Assembly (NCBI RefSeq): GCF_011305995.1
Contig: NZ_CP049910.1
Span: forward strand, 5,284,501 to 5,348,500
Length of the DNA stretch: 64,000 bases
Direction of reading: 5' to 3'
Origin: Diaphorobacter sp. HDW4A
Lineage (GTDB): Bacteria; Pseudomonadota; Gammaproteobacteria; Burkholderiales; Burkholderiaceae_C
Position numbers and translations under genes: made by a program. Positions 1-7,752 of the stretch are shown piece by piece (position 1 is the first letter of the stretch; every line of letters starts with the position of its first letter). The notes beneath the pieces were generated by a model, which was not told where the DNA came from, made no database searches, and saw only the letters and a program-made list of their open reading frames with translations.

Positions 1-1197
1 CGCTTTGCGCTGTCGCAGGGGCCTGCGCTGGGAGCCTGCGAGGTCATTGGCCAATCTGCGAGCACTTCGCCGATGATGGCCGCAATGGCCAACGCCGCCG
101 CATCGCATGTGGCCGAGCAGGATGATGTGCACAATGGCTCGGTGTTCCATCCGGCGGCCGTCGTGTTTCCGCCCGCACTCGCGGTAGCGCAGAGCATCGG
201 CGCGAGCGGCGAGCAGTTCATGGCGGCCTGCGTGGCGGGCTATGAGGTGGGCATTCGCGTGGGCGAGTTTCTGGGCCGCAGTCACTACAAGATTTTTCAT
301 ACCACCGGCACGGCGGGCACGATTGCCGCCGCCGCCGCCGTGGGCCATCTTCTGGAGCTCACTCCGCAGCAGATGCAGCATGCCTTTGGCTCGGCCGGAA
401 CGCAGGCTGCGGGCCTCTGGGAGTTTCTGCGCACCGCTGCCGACAGCAAGCAGCTGCACACCGCGCATGCTGCATCCGCGGGCCTCACGGCCGCCTATCT
501 CGCCAAGGATGGATTCACTGGCGCGCAGGACATTTTCACCGGCCCGCAGGGCATGGCGGCGGGCATGTCGACCGACTCGAATCCGGGGCGTCTTGTCGAT
601 GGCCTCGGCACGCGTTGGGCCACGCCCGAGACCTCGTTCAAATGGCATGCCTCGTGCCGCCACACGCATCCTGCGGCGGACGCGCTGTTGCAGGTGATGC
701 AGCAGAACCAGCTGAAGATCTCCGACATTGCGCAGGTCACCTGCCACGTGCACCAGGGCGCCATCGATGTGCTCGGTCCGGTGGTGTCACCCGCCACAGT
801 GCACCAGAGCAAGTTCTCGATGGGCACGGTGCTGGCCATCGCAGCGCGATTCGGACATGCGGGGCTTACCGAGTTTGACGAGCAGTTCCTCGCGCCAGAC
901 ACCGTGACGCTGCGCGACAAGGTCCGCATGGTGCTCGATGAAGAAGTGGACACTGCTTACCCGCAGCGCTGGATCGGCAAGGTCACCGTGCAGACCGTCG
1001 ATGGCCGCACGCTGCATGGCCGCGTTGACGAGCCCAAGGGCGACCCCGGCAACACGCTTTCGCGCGAAGAGATCGAGGGCAAGGCGCTGCGCTTGGCTGC
1101 CTATGGCAGTGATATCCCTGAGGACAAGGTGCGCGCTGCCGTGCAAAGTCTCTGGAGCATCGCGAAGACGCCACGGCTTGGACGTCTGCTGGACTGA
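1..1197 (+). CDS. MmgE/PrpD family protein, 5' end outside window
   Basis: The frame is open from base 1 to the TGA at 1195-1197, so 398 residues are visible and the start lies upstream. Visible blocks fit the MmgE/PrpD fold (2-methylcitrate dehydratase and relatives): an Ala-rich helical segment with AGTQAAGLWEF, then FKWHASCRHTHPAADA, the conserved region around the presumed active site, then a smaller C-terminal domain. The family dehydrates or isomerises hydroxy-acids, but the substrate cannot be read from the sequence. A Bug-type solute receptor begins 58 bases downstream on the same strand. That pairing is typical of uptake plus catabolism of an organic acid in this family of bacteria (inference). 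Confidence 0.85.
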   Translation, partial: RFALSQGPALGACEVIGQSASTSPMMAAMANAAASHVAEQDDVHNGSVFHPAAVVFPPALAVAQSIGASGEQFMAACVAGYEVGIRVGEFLGRSHYKIFHTTGTAGTIAAAAAVGHLLELTPQQMQHAFGSAGTQAAGLWEFLRTAADSKQLHTAHAASAGLTAAYLAKDGFTGAQDIFTGPQGMAAGMSTDSNPGRLVDGLGTRWATPETSFKWHASCRHTHPAADALLQVMQQNQLKISDIAQVTCHVHQGAIDVLGPVVSPATVHQSKFSMGTVLAIAARFGHAGLTEFDEQFLAPDTVTLRDKVRMVLDEEVDTAYPQRWIGKVTVQTVDGRTLHGRVDEPKGDPGNTLSREEIEGKALRLAAYGSDIPEDKVRAAVQSLWSIAKTPRLGRLLD

Positions 1198-1255
1198 CTT
1201 CGTGGTCCGCTCGTCATCAACATCATCATCACTACTACAAGCAAGGAGACAACGC

Positions 1256-2284
1256 ATGCATTCCATTTCCACCGGACATGTTCTTCGCCCTCATGCACTG
1301 GTGCTGCGCCGCACGATGCGCGGCATCGCGGCGGCATCCTTGCTGGGTGCAGCGGCGCTGCCCGCGCTGGCCTCGGGCTATCCGGACAAACCGATCATCA
1401 TGGTCGTGCCCTATAGCGCAGGTGGACCGACCGACGTGGTCGCGCGGCTGCTGGCCGTGCCCATGGGGGCGTCGCTCGGGCAGAACGTGCTGGTGGAAAA
1501 CACCGTGGGTGCGGGTGGCACGATTGCGCCGGCGCGCGTGGCAAGGTCCAAGCCCGATGGCTACACGATTCTGATCCACCATATGGGCATGGCGACGGCT
1601 CCGGCGCTGTACAAGAAGCTGCCGTACGACCCGCTCAAGGACTTTGAATACATCGGCCAGGTGCTCGACGTGCCGATGACGCTGCTCTCGCGCAAGGAGT
1701 TTCCGGCCAACACCTTTCCCGAGCTGCTTGACTACGTGAAGAAGCACCAGGAAACGGTGAGCATGGCGCATGCAGGCACGGGTGCCGTGTCACAGCTGTG
1801 CAGCATGCTGTTCATGCACCAGACGGGGGTGAAGCTCACCACCGTGCCCTACAAGGGCGCGGGTCCGGCGATGAACGATCTGATGGGTGGGCAGGTCGAT
1901 CTGCTGTGCGATCAGACCACGCAGACAGTGCCTGTCATTCAGGACGGAAAACGTGCCAAGGTGTTTGGTGTGACTACGCCCAAACGGCTGTCTTCATTGC
2001 CGAATATTCCCACGCTCGACGAGCAAGGGCTCAAGGGCTTTGACGTGAAGGTCTGGCATGGGATGTATGCTTCCAAGGGCACGCCTAAAGAGGTGATCGA
2101 CAAGCTGAACAAGGCTTTGAATGCAGCTTTGGTCGATGACAACGTGAAGAAGCGGATTGCGGAGTTGAGTTCCGATCTGGTGCCTGCGGAGAAGGCTACT
2201 CCTGAGAGTTTGCAGCGGCATCTGGAGGCTGAGGTGGCTCGGTGGGGGAAGGTGATTCGGGCGGCGGGGGTTTCTGCGGAGTGA
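1256..2284 (+). CDS. Bug-family tripartite tricarboxylate transporter substrate-binding protein
   Basis: A periplasmic solute receptor of 342 residues. The ATG at 1256 is chosen because AAGGAG lies 7 bases upstream (1243-1248); the frame itself opens further upstream, inside the preceding gene. A long n-region with two arginine clusters leads into a signal peptide ending near ALASGYPDKP. It is followed by the first Bug block (VVPYSAGGPTDVVAR), the second (VGAGGTIAPARVARSKPDGY) and the VPYKGAGPAMNDL segment. Bug proteins bind carboxylates with a Venus-flytrap fold. No TctA/TctB membrane components are encoded nearby, as is usual for this expanded family. It probably forms an operon with the PrpD-like gene. 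The ligand is unknown. Confidence 0.9.
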   Translation: MHSISTGHVLRPHALVLRRTMRGIAAASLLGAAALPALASGYPDKPIIMVVPYSAGGPTDVVARLLAVPMGASLGQNVLVENTVGAGGTIAPARVARSKPDGYTILIHHMGMATAPALYKKLPYDPLKDFEYIGQVLDVPMTLLSRKEFPANTFPELLDYVKKHQETVSMAHAGTGAVSQLCSMLFMHQTGVKLTTVPYKGAGPAMNDLMGGQVDLLCDQTTQTVPVIQDGKRAKVFGVTTPKRLSSLPNIPTLDEQGLKGFDVKVWHGMYASKGTPKEVIDKLNKALNAALVDDNVKKRIAELSSDLVPAEKATPESLQRHLEAEVARWGKVIRAAGVSAE

Positions 2285-2332
2285 GTTCCCCGCTTCCTCC
2301 CTTCTTTTTTTGCGTCTGCTGGGTGGTTCAGG

Positions 2333-2514
2333 GCGGAGGCCGGGACTGCCCCCAGCGGGGCAATCACTTTTTGCTTGCGCGCAAAAAGTAATCAAAAACG
2401 CGCTTTCAATACCTCCGGCGGAACTCGCTGCGTTCCTTCGTCACTCCGCTCGGACAACCGCCGGAAATCAGTTGGGGGGAGGTGTGGTCGGCACTTCGCT
2501 GCGCTCGTGCCGGG
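2333..2514 (+). repeat. Intergenic repeat family, copy A
   Basis: About 180 bases beginning with CGGAGGCCGGGACTGCCCCC recur near-identically at 36533-36716 and, diverged and inverted, at 36831-37018. The core has a perfect hairpin, ACTTTTTGC (2366-2374) with GCAAAAAGT (2381-2389). The copy starts about 50 bases after the Bug stop codon. No convincing gene lies in 2285-2673; the open frames crossing it look like translated repeat sequence. Confidence 0.8.
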
Positions 2515-2673
2515 GCTCGCGACTTCGCCCGTGGGTTGGTTGGATTGACGGCGCTTTCCTACTTGTGATGCTGTGTTGCCCTCGTATGCTGGGGTCAGGT
2601 TTCGATTTCGAAGCCATGGCTGGCCCTTGTCAGGGTCGGCATGTCACACGTCATTCAACGGGAGAACTTCACT

Positions 2674-2922
2674 ATGTCAGCTTTCCTCTGGTTCATCATC
2701 GTGGGCGGCATCGCGGGCTGGTTGGCGGGGCTGGTCATGAAGGGTGGTGGGTACGGCATTCTGGGCAACATCGTGATCGGCATCATCGGGGCGGTGCTCG
2801 GTGGCTGGGTTTTCGGAGTGCTGGGATTAGGGGCCGGGGGGGGGCTGGTTGGCAGCATTCTTGTGGCGTTTGTGGGCGCGGTGATTCTGATCTTCTTGGC
2901 GCGGCTCATTCGACGGGCTTGA
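2674..2922 (+). CDS. GlsB/YeaQ/YmgE family stress-response membrane protein
   Basis: A small membrane protein of 82 residues, formerly called transglycosylase-associated protein. The ATG at 2674 is preferred over an in-frame ATG at 2641 because GGGAG lies 9 bases before it and MSAFLWFIIVGGIAGWLAG is the usual family N terminus. Three hydrophobic helices are visible, each rich in glycine: GGIAGWLAGLVMKGGG, then IGIIGAVLGGWVFG, then a last helix ending in RLIRRA. Family members are induced in general stress and their biochemical role is unknown. The gene is monocistronic and ends at a strong hairpin terminator. Confidence 0.88.
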   Translation: MSAFLWFIIVGGIAGWLAGLVMKGGGYGILGNIVIGIIGAVLGGWVFGVLGLGAGGGLVGSILVAFVGAVILIFLARLIRRA

Positions 2923-2952
2923 AGGGCGCTCGCAGCAAGTGGATTGACGATA

Positions 2953-2988
2953 AAAACCCCCGCAGAGTGTTGGCTCTGCGGGGGTTTT
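2953..2988. terminator. Bidirectional rho-independent terminator
   Basis: A perfect 15-bp stem (2953-2967 with 2974-2988; core CCCCCGCAGAG) with a 6-base loop has an A tract on one side and a T tract on the other. It sits between the glsB-like gene (+) and the MHS transporter (-) that converge here, so it can end both transcripts. Confidence 0.88.
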
Positions 2989-3010
2989 CTTGTACCTGCG
3001 AAGGGCGTGA

Positions 3011-4363
3011 TCAGGTGCGTGCGGGGCGCATCTGCATCTTGGTCTCGGGTGCGGCAGCGGCGGCCTGTTTCTGGTCGCGGCCGATCATGCCTGCGCACCA
3101 GGCGGAGACCAGACCGGCGAAGAGCACGTAGGCGCAGATCAGCCATGGCTGGCCGTCGTTGAGTTTGAGCAGTGCAGTCGCGATGATGGGGGTGATGCCT
3201 GACGCGAAGATGCCCGAGAACTGGTAGACGAAGGAGATGCCGGTGTAGCGCACCTTGGCGTCGAACAGGTCGCAGAACAGCGCGGCTTCCGGCGCATAGA
3301 CCATCGCATAGAGGATGCCGAACGGGATGATGGTGGCGAGCCAGATCATCATCATGTTTCCGTTGCTGGTACTCATCAGCCAGAACGCGGGGAAGGACAC
3401 CACGCCGGTGATCAGCGAACCCCACATGTACATGCGGGCGCGGCCCACCTTGTCGGACAGCTTGCCGAAGAACGGGATGGAAAAGCACATCACGATGGCG
3501 GCGGCCATCACGCCGATCAGCGCTTCGGAGCGCGTTATCTTGATCGTGGTGGTGAGGTAGGTGATCGAGAACACGCCGAAGATGTTGAAGAACACGCCGT
3601 CGATGTAGCGTGCGCCCATGCCCTTGAGCACGTTGCCGGGGTAGCGGCGCATCATGTCCATGAATGGAATCGCGGTTTCGGCGTTGCGCTCCTTCACGGC
3701 CGCAAACTCGGGAGTTTCCTTCACGTGCAGGCGGATGAACATGCCGACCGCGACCATCAGGCCCGACAGCAGGAAGGCCACGCGCCAGCCCCAGGACATG
3801 AACTGTTCGTCCGTCAAGAAGTAGGACAGCGCACCGACCACCCCCGAGGCCATGAACAGACCCAGCGCCAGACCGATCTGCGGCAGCGATGCGTAGAAGC
3901 CGCGCTTCTCCTTGGGCGCGTACTCGTAGGCCATGAGCACCGCACCGCCCCATTCGCCGCCCAGTCCAATGCCCTGTGCCACGCGCAGCAGCAACAGCAG
4001 GATGGGCGCGCCGATGCCGATCTGCGCATAGGTGGGTACGAGGCCGATGAGGAAGGTGGCCACGCCCATGATCATGAGCGTCAGCACCAGCATGCTCTTG
4101 CGCCCGATCTTGTCGCCGAAGTGGCCGAAGATCACGCCGCCGAGTGGCCGTGTCACGAAGCCCACGGCGAACGTCGTGTAGGCGAGCAGTGTAGAGATCA
4201 GTGGATCGGCGTTGGGAAAGTAGAGCTTGTTGAAAACGATGCCCGCCACCACGCCATAGAGGAAGAAGTCGTACCACTCGATGGTGGCGCCGACGATGGC
4301 GGAAGTGACGACCTTGCGTATGACTTTCGGGTCGGTGGTCTGCGATGAATCGGAATTGGCCAT
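3011..4363 (-). CDS. MHS-family MFS transporter
   Basis: A proton-coupled uptake transporter of the metabolite:H+ symporter family, 450 residues with about 12 membrane helices. The ATG at 4363 is preceded by GGAG and begins MANSDSS; the frame is open further upstream without a better start. Family signatures are GATIEWYDFFLYG in helix 1 and RPLGGVIFGHFGDKIGRK between helices 2 and 3. A central RLHVKETPEF loop follows helix 6. It lies downstream of the GMC oxidoreductase on the same strand and is separated from it by a 16-bp palindrome. It may import that enzyme's substrate, for example an alcohol, a betaine or an aromatic acid (inference). Confidence 0.9.
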   Translation of the reverse strand: MANSDSSQTTDPKVIRKVVTSAIVGATIEWYDFFLYGVVAGIVFNKLYFPNADPLISTLLAYTTFAVGFVTRPLGGVIFGHFGDKIGRKSMLVLTLMIMGVATFLIGLVPTYAQIGIGAPILLLLLRVAQGIGLGGEWGGAVLMAYEYAPKEKRGFYASLPQIGLALGLFMASGVVGALSYFLTDEQFMSWGWRVAFLLSGLMVAVGMFIRLHVKETPEFAAVKERNAETAIPFMDMMRRYPGNVLKGMGARYIDGVFFNIFGVFSITYLTTTIKITRSEALIGVMAAAIVMCFSIPFFGKLSDKVGRARMYMWGSLITGVVSFPAFWLMSTSNGNMMMIWLATIIPFGILYAMVYAPEAALFCDLFDAKVRYTGISFVYQFSGIFASGITPIIATALLKLNDGQPWLICAYVLFAGLVSAWCAGMIGRDQKQAAAAAPETKMQMRPART

Positions 4364-4508
4364 GGTTTGTCTCCGGTTGGAGCGGCATGAAAGGCCTTGC
4401 GCGTGGCGGCCCGCAGCGACCCGGATGGGTCGTGCGGCACCACGGCAGGTCCCTCTGCCGCCGTTGTCATTTGTCTCTTCAGGATTCCGGGTGTTGCGCC
4501 CTCTCGGA

Positions 4509-4546
4509 GCGTGTTTGCGATCTCGGGGTGGAGATCGCAAACACGC
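4509..4546. repeat. Short palindromic repeat (16-bp arms)
   Basis: GCGTGTTTGCGATCTC (4509-4524) pairs perfectly with 4531-4546 across a GGGGTG loop, 2 bases after the GMC stop codon. The same arms, with one compensated base-pair change, bound a longer element at 28092-28248. No T run follows, so it is not a standard terminator. Confidence 0.8.
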
Positions 4547-4548
4547 CC

Positions 4549-6192
4549 TCATGCCGCAGCGAGTTGCCGTGCGTCTTCGCGAATCATGTCGGCCGCCTTT
4601 TCGGCCATCATCACGACAGGCGCATTCGTGTTGCCCGACACGAGTGTGGGCATGACAGAGCAATCCACGACGCGGATGCCCTGCACGCCATGAACACGCA
4701 GTCGAGAATCGACCACGGCCATGGCGTCGTGTCCCATGCTGCAGGTGCCGCTGGGATGGAAAATGGTGGCGCCGTTGTTGCGGCAGAACTCAAGCAGCTC
4801 GTCATAGCTCTGCGCATCGCGCCCGGGCTTGACCTCGCGCTTGACGTAGGGTGACATGGCGTTCGATTCGGCAATCGCACGTGCCGCGCGCACGGCGGCG
4901 ACGTTGGTGTCGCGGTCGAGCTGGGTGTTCAGGTAATTGGGCTGCATCGACGGAGGCTGCAGCGCATCGCGCGAGCGGATGCGCACATGGCCGCGCGACT
5001 CGGGGCGCAGCTGGCAGACCGACATCGTGAAACCCGAATACGGATGCACCTTGCCGCCCGCCATGTCGGCCGACAGCGTGGAGACGTGGAACTGGATGTC
5101 CGGCGTCTTCGTCACCGGCTGGCCATTCGCGTCACGCAACGCGTGCATGAAGCAGCCGCCCTGATTGATGCCCACGGCCAGCGGGCCCGAGCGGTGGAAC
5201 AGCCACTCCCATCCGAGCTTGGCCTGTCCGAACAGCGTGTTGAGCTGGTCGTTGGTGGTGATCGGCTTGGTGCACTCGAAGCTCAGGCGGATCTGCAGGT
5301 GGTCCTGCAGGTTTTCACCCACGCCGGGCAAGTCGTGCGCGACGGGAACCCCGAGGCTTTCCAGCAACGCGCGCGGTCCGATACCCGACAGTTGCAGCAG
5401 CTGCGGAGACTGGATCGCTCCGGCTGACAGAATCACCTCGCCGCCCGCCATCGCCGTGCGTTCCTGACCATGGTGCAGATAGTTCACTCCGACCACGCGC
5501 TTGCCGCGCATGACGAGGCTCGTGGCCTGCGCATTCGTTTCGATGTGCAGATTCGGGCGGCGCTTGGCGTCGGTGAGATAACCCTTGGCCGTGCTGCAAC
5601 GCAGGCCGTTGCGGGTGGTCAGCTGGTAGTAGCCCGCGCCTTCCTGCGATGCGCCGTTGAAGTCATCGGTGCGCGGCACGCCGTTCTCGACAGCCCCCGC
5701 GATGAAGGCCTCGATCAGCTCGTGCTTGGCGCCGATGTCGGAGACCTGCAGCGGCCCCTTGCCACCGTGGAACTGGCTGTCACCGCGCTCATTGCCCTCG
5801 GATTTGATGAAGTAAGGCAGCACGTCGTTGGCCGACCAGCCTTCGTTGCCCAGAGCGGCCCAGCGGTCGTAGTCCTCGGCCTGGCCGCGGATGTAGATCA
5901 GCCCGTTGATCGAGCTCGATCCGCCCAGCGTCTTGCCGCGTGGCCAGTAGATGCGGCGGCCGTTCATGTTGGGATCGGGGTCGGTCTCGAACTTCCAGTT
6001 GTAGACCGGGCTCCACATTGTCTTGCCGTAGCCGATGGGCAGGTGAATCCACGGCGAACGGTCTGGCGGGCCCGCCTCCAGCAGCAGCACCTGGTTGTGC
6101 GGATCCTCGCTCAGACGCGCCGCCAGAACGCACCCCGCGGACCCCGCGCCCACCACGATGTAGTCGTAGTTCTTCACACTGTTCGACGACAT
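4549..6192 (-). CDS. GMC family FAD-dependent alcohol/choline-type oxidoreductase
   Basis: An FAD-dependent glucose-methanol-choline oxidoreductase of 547 residues that oxidises an alcohol to an aldehyde. The ATG at 6192 follows AGGAGACAT, which is better than the in-frame ATG at 6216. The N terminus has the ADP-binding motif VVGAGSAGCVLAARL (residues about 13-27), then WPRGKTLGGSSSING (GMC signature 1) and GAIQSPQLLQLSGIGP (GMC signature 2). The C-terminal active site shows HPSGTCSMG and SGNTNAPVVM, carrying the catalytic His/Asn pair. Relatives include choline, alkanol and polyethylene-glycol dehydrogenases; the substrate here is unknown. It is divergent from the IclR gene and forms a module with the MHS transporter. 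Confidence 0.92.
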   Translation of the reverse strand: MSSNSVKNYDYIVVGAGSAGCVLAARLSEDPHNQVLLLEAGPPDRSPWIHLPIGYGKTMWSPVYNWKFETDPDPNMNGRRIYWPRGKTLGGSSSINGLIYIRGQAEDYDRWAALGNEGWSANDVLPYFIKSEGNERGDSQFHGGKGPLQVSDIGAKHELIEAFIAGAVENGVPRTDDFNGASQEGAGYYQLTTRNGLRCSTAKGYLTDAKRRPNLHIETNAQATSLVMRGKRVVGVNYLHHGQERTAMAGGEVILSAGAIQSPQLLQLSGIGPRALLESLGVPVAHDLPGVGENLQDHLQIRLSFECTKPITTNDQLNTLFGQAKLGWEWLFHRSGPLAVGINQGGCFMHALRDANGQPVTKTPDIQFHVSTLSADMAGGKVHPYSGFTMSVCQLRPESRGHVRIRSRDALQPPSMQPNYLNTQLDRDTNVAAVRAARAIAESNAMSPYVKREVKPGRDAQSYDELLEFCRNNGATIFHPSGTCSMGHDAMAVVDSRLRVHGVQGIRVVDCSVMPTLVSGNTNAPVVMMAEKAADMIREDARQLAAA

Positions 6193-6220
6193 ATGTCTCC
6201 TATCTATTTGTTTCATTCAA

Positions 6221-6248
6221 TGGAACTGTTTGTTCCTTTTGGTGGAAC
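6221..6248. promoter_or_regulatory. Candidate IclR operator between GMC and IclR genes
   Basis: TGGAACTGTTTGTTCC (6221-6236) is an inverted repeat of GGAAC/GTTCC with a 5-base spacer, and a third TGGAAC half-site follows at 6243-6248. IclR-family operators are often TGGAA/TTCCA dyads. The site lies 29 bases upstream of the GMC start and 70 bases upstream of the regulator. Confidence 0.55.
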
Positions 6249-6317
6249 TTTAAACAAAAAACGCAGACGTACAATGAGAAAAAACCCGAAGAACCCGATC
6301 TCCAACTCCGCCCCGCC

Positions 6318-7142
6318 ATGTCGACTCGCAAGTCCGTCACCTCCGAAAAGAACACCGCCGCCAAGTCATCTGCCGCCGCATCGGAGGACGTTGCGAGCGA
6401 GCCACTATCGGTCTCGGAACGGGCGCTTTCCGTGTTGGATTTCGTGGCCTCGTCGGGCCGTGCGGGACTGATGGATGTGGCCGGCGCGCTCGGCCTGCCC
6501 AAGGCCACGGCGTCGCGCATGTGCAGCAACCTTGAAGCGCAGCACTGGCTCACCCGCGATGTCAACGACCGCAGCTTCCAGCCCGGCCCGCGTCTGTTGA
6601 AGATGGCGCTGGCCACTCTCAAGACCGACCCGCGCCGCGAGCTGCGCCACAGCATCCTCTCCGAGCTGGTCAAGGAGATCGACGAGACCTGCAACCTCAC
6701 CGTGCTCGAAGGCCTGAAGGTGCGCTATCTCGACCGCGTGGAGACGCACTGGCCGCTGCGCACGCAGTTCGAGGCGGGCTCGTACGTGCCGCTGCACGCC
6801 ACGGCCAGCGGCAAGATGTACATCGCGATGATGTCGCCACAAAAGCGCGCCACCGTGCTTGAACACGCGAATTTCACTCAATTCACCCCGCACACGCTCA
6901 CCCAGCGCGATGAACTCGAAGCGGCCTGCGAAAAGATCCGTGCCGACGGCTATTCGTTCGAGATGGACGAGTTCATGCTCGGCCTCGTCGGCATGGCGGT
7001 GCCCATTCTCGACGACAAGGGCGAATGCCGCGCCACCATGGCCCTGCACGCGCCGACCGCCCGCATGAAGTTCGACGGCGCGCTCGCGGTGGTGCCTGCG
7101 CTCAAGCGGGCGGCGGAGCGGGTGAAGCCGTTGCTGTTCTGA
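6318..7142 (+). CDS. IclR family transcriptional regulator
   Basis: A DNA-binding regulator of 274 residues. The ATG at 6318 (MSTRKSVTSEK) is preferred over the long upstream extension that would read through the divergent promoter. A disordered Ala/Ser tail of about 40 residues precedes a winged helix (SERALSVLDFVASSG ... LMDVAGALGLPKATASRMCSNLE). A C-terminal GAF-like effector domain follows, with YLDRVETHWPLR, VPLHATASGKMYIA and MAVPILDDKGE, which are standard IclR landmarks. It is divergent from the GMC gene across a small dyad-rich region, so it probably controls the GMC and MHS genes. The effector is unknown. Confidence 0.93.
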   Translation: MSTRKSVTSEKNTAAKSSAAASEDVASEPLSVSERALSVLDFVASSGRAGLMDVAGALGLPKATASRMCSNLEAQHWLTRDVNDRSFQPGPRLLKMALATLKTDPRRELRHSILSELVKEIDETCNLTVLEGLKVRYLDRVETHWPLRTQFEAGSYVPLHATASGKMYIAMMSPQKRATVLEHANFTQFTPHTLTQRDELEAACEKIRADGYSFEMDEFMLGLVGMAVPILDDKGECRATMALHAPTARMKFDGALAVVPALKRAAERVKPLLF

Positions 7143-7177
7143 CGGCTTGAAGTCGGGCCATCGTCCAAATCGCCATC

Positions 7178-7260
7178 CACCATTCACCATTCACCATTCA
7201 CCATTCACCATTCACCATTCACCATTCACCATTCACCATTCACCATTCACCATTCACCAT
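7178..7260. repeat. Heptanucleotide tandem repeat (CACCATT)n
   Basis: Eleven perfect copies of CACCATT plus a partial CACCAT run without interruption and end 11 bases before the ATG of the next gene. The 7-base unit is not a multiple of three. Copy-number change would alter promoter or leader spacing rather than insert whole codons. Confidence 0.95.
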
Positions 7261-7271
7261 GAGACCGCGCC

Positions 7272-7703
7272 ATGCTCACCTACGCAATCCAGAAGGTCGG
7301 CTATGACTTTGATCGGACCGACCTGCAAGGCTCCACCGATCTGGCCGGGTTTCTGACGGTCATCGACGGCTTCCCGTGGGCGCAACAGCAGCGCGCATGG
7401 GATGCGGATCAGGAAGGACCGATGCCGCAGTTGGTGCTCGAGAACGCAGACGATCAGCGGCAGTTGTGGATCACCGCGCTGGGAACCGCTGGTGCAGGCG
7501 AGGCGTTCCAGTTGCAATCCGTGTCATCGCAAATGCGCAAGAGCCTCTTCGGCAAGCCCAAACTGCAACGCGACGTGACAGTGTTCGATGTGCACGAGCG
7601 ACGCACGTTGGACCAGCTCTGCACGCTGTTCTGCGAAGGCAGCTACGAAGCGCTTGATCGCGAGGCGCAGCGGCTCGAGAGCCTGAGCGGCGATGAGGAC
7701 TGA
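7272..7703 (+). CDS. Hypothetical protein downstream of heptamer repeat
   Basis: An open frame of 143 residues that I do not recognise. It starts MLTYAIQKVGYDFD and is acidic, with no signal peptide, membrane helix or cysteine cluster. The middle contains QLVLENADDQRQLWITALG, and the C terminus is helical and charged (EALDREAQRLESLSGDED). Codon composition matches the neighbours and no competing frame is stronger. No clear ribosome-binding site is visible because the tandem repeat occupies the leader. It follows the IclR gene on the same strand but is probably independent of it. Confidence 0.6.
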   Translation: MLTYAIQKVGYDFDRTDLQGSTDLAGFLTVIDGFPWAQQQRAWDADQEGPMPQLVLENADDQRQLWITALGTAGAGEAFQLQSVSSQMRKSLFGKPKLQRDVTVFDVHERRTLDQLCTLFCEGSYEALDREAQRLESLSGDED

Positions 7704-7752
7704 TTGGCGCCTTGGGTGGTGTGGATTGCGGAACGGCGTACCCGGGCTCGGA

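Noticed and set aside
2310..3131. Open frames across the repeat and the glsB-like gene (also minus-strand frames at 1939-2395 and 36242-37045)
   Set aside because: They translate the repeated intergenic element and its flanks. The shared 'proteins' at the repeat sites reflect DNA repetition, not homologous genes.
4509..4546. Ordinary intrinsic terminator of the GMC gene
   Set aside because: The stem is strong but no T run follows on the minus strand, and the same arms occur in a longer nested element, so it is better treated as a repeat.
7178..7260. CRISPR array
   Set aside because: The unit is only 7 bases with no spacers and no cas genes; it is a simple tandem repeat.
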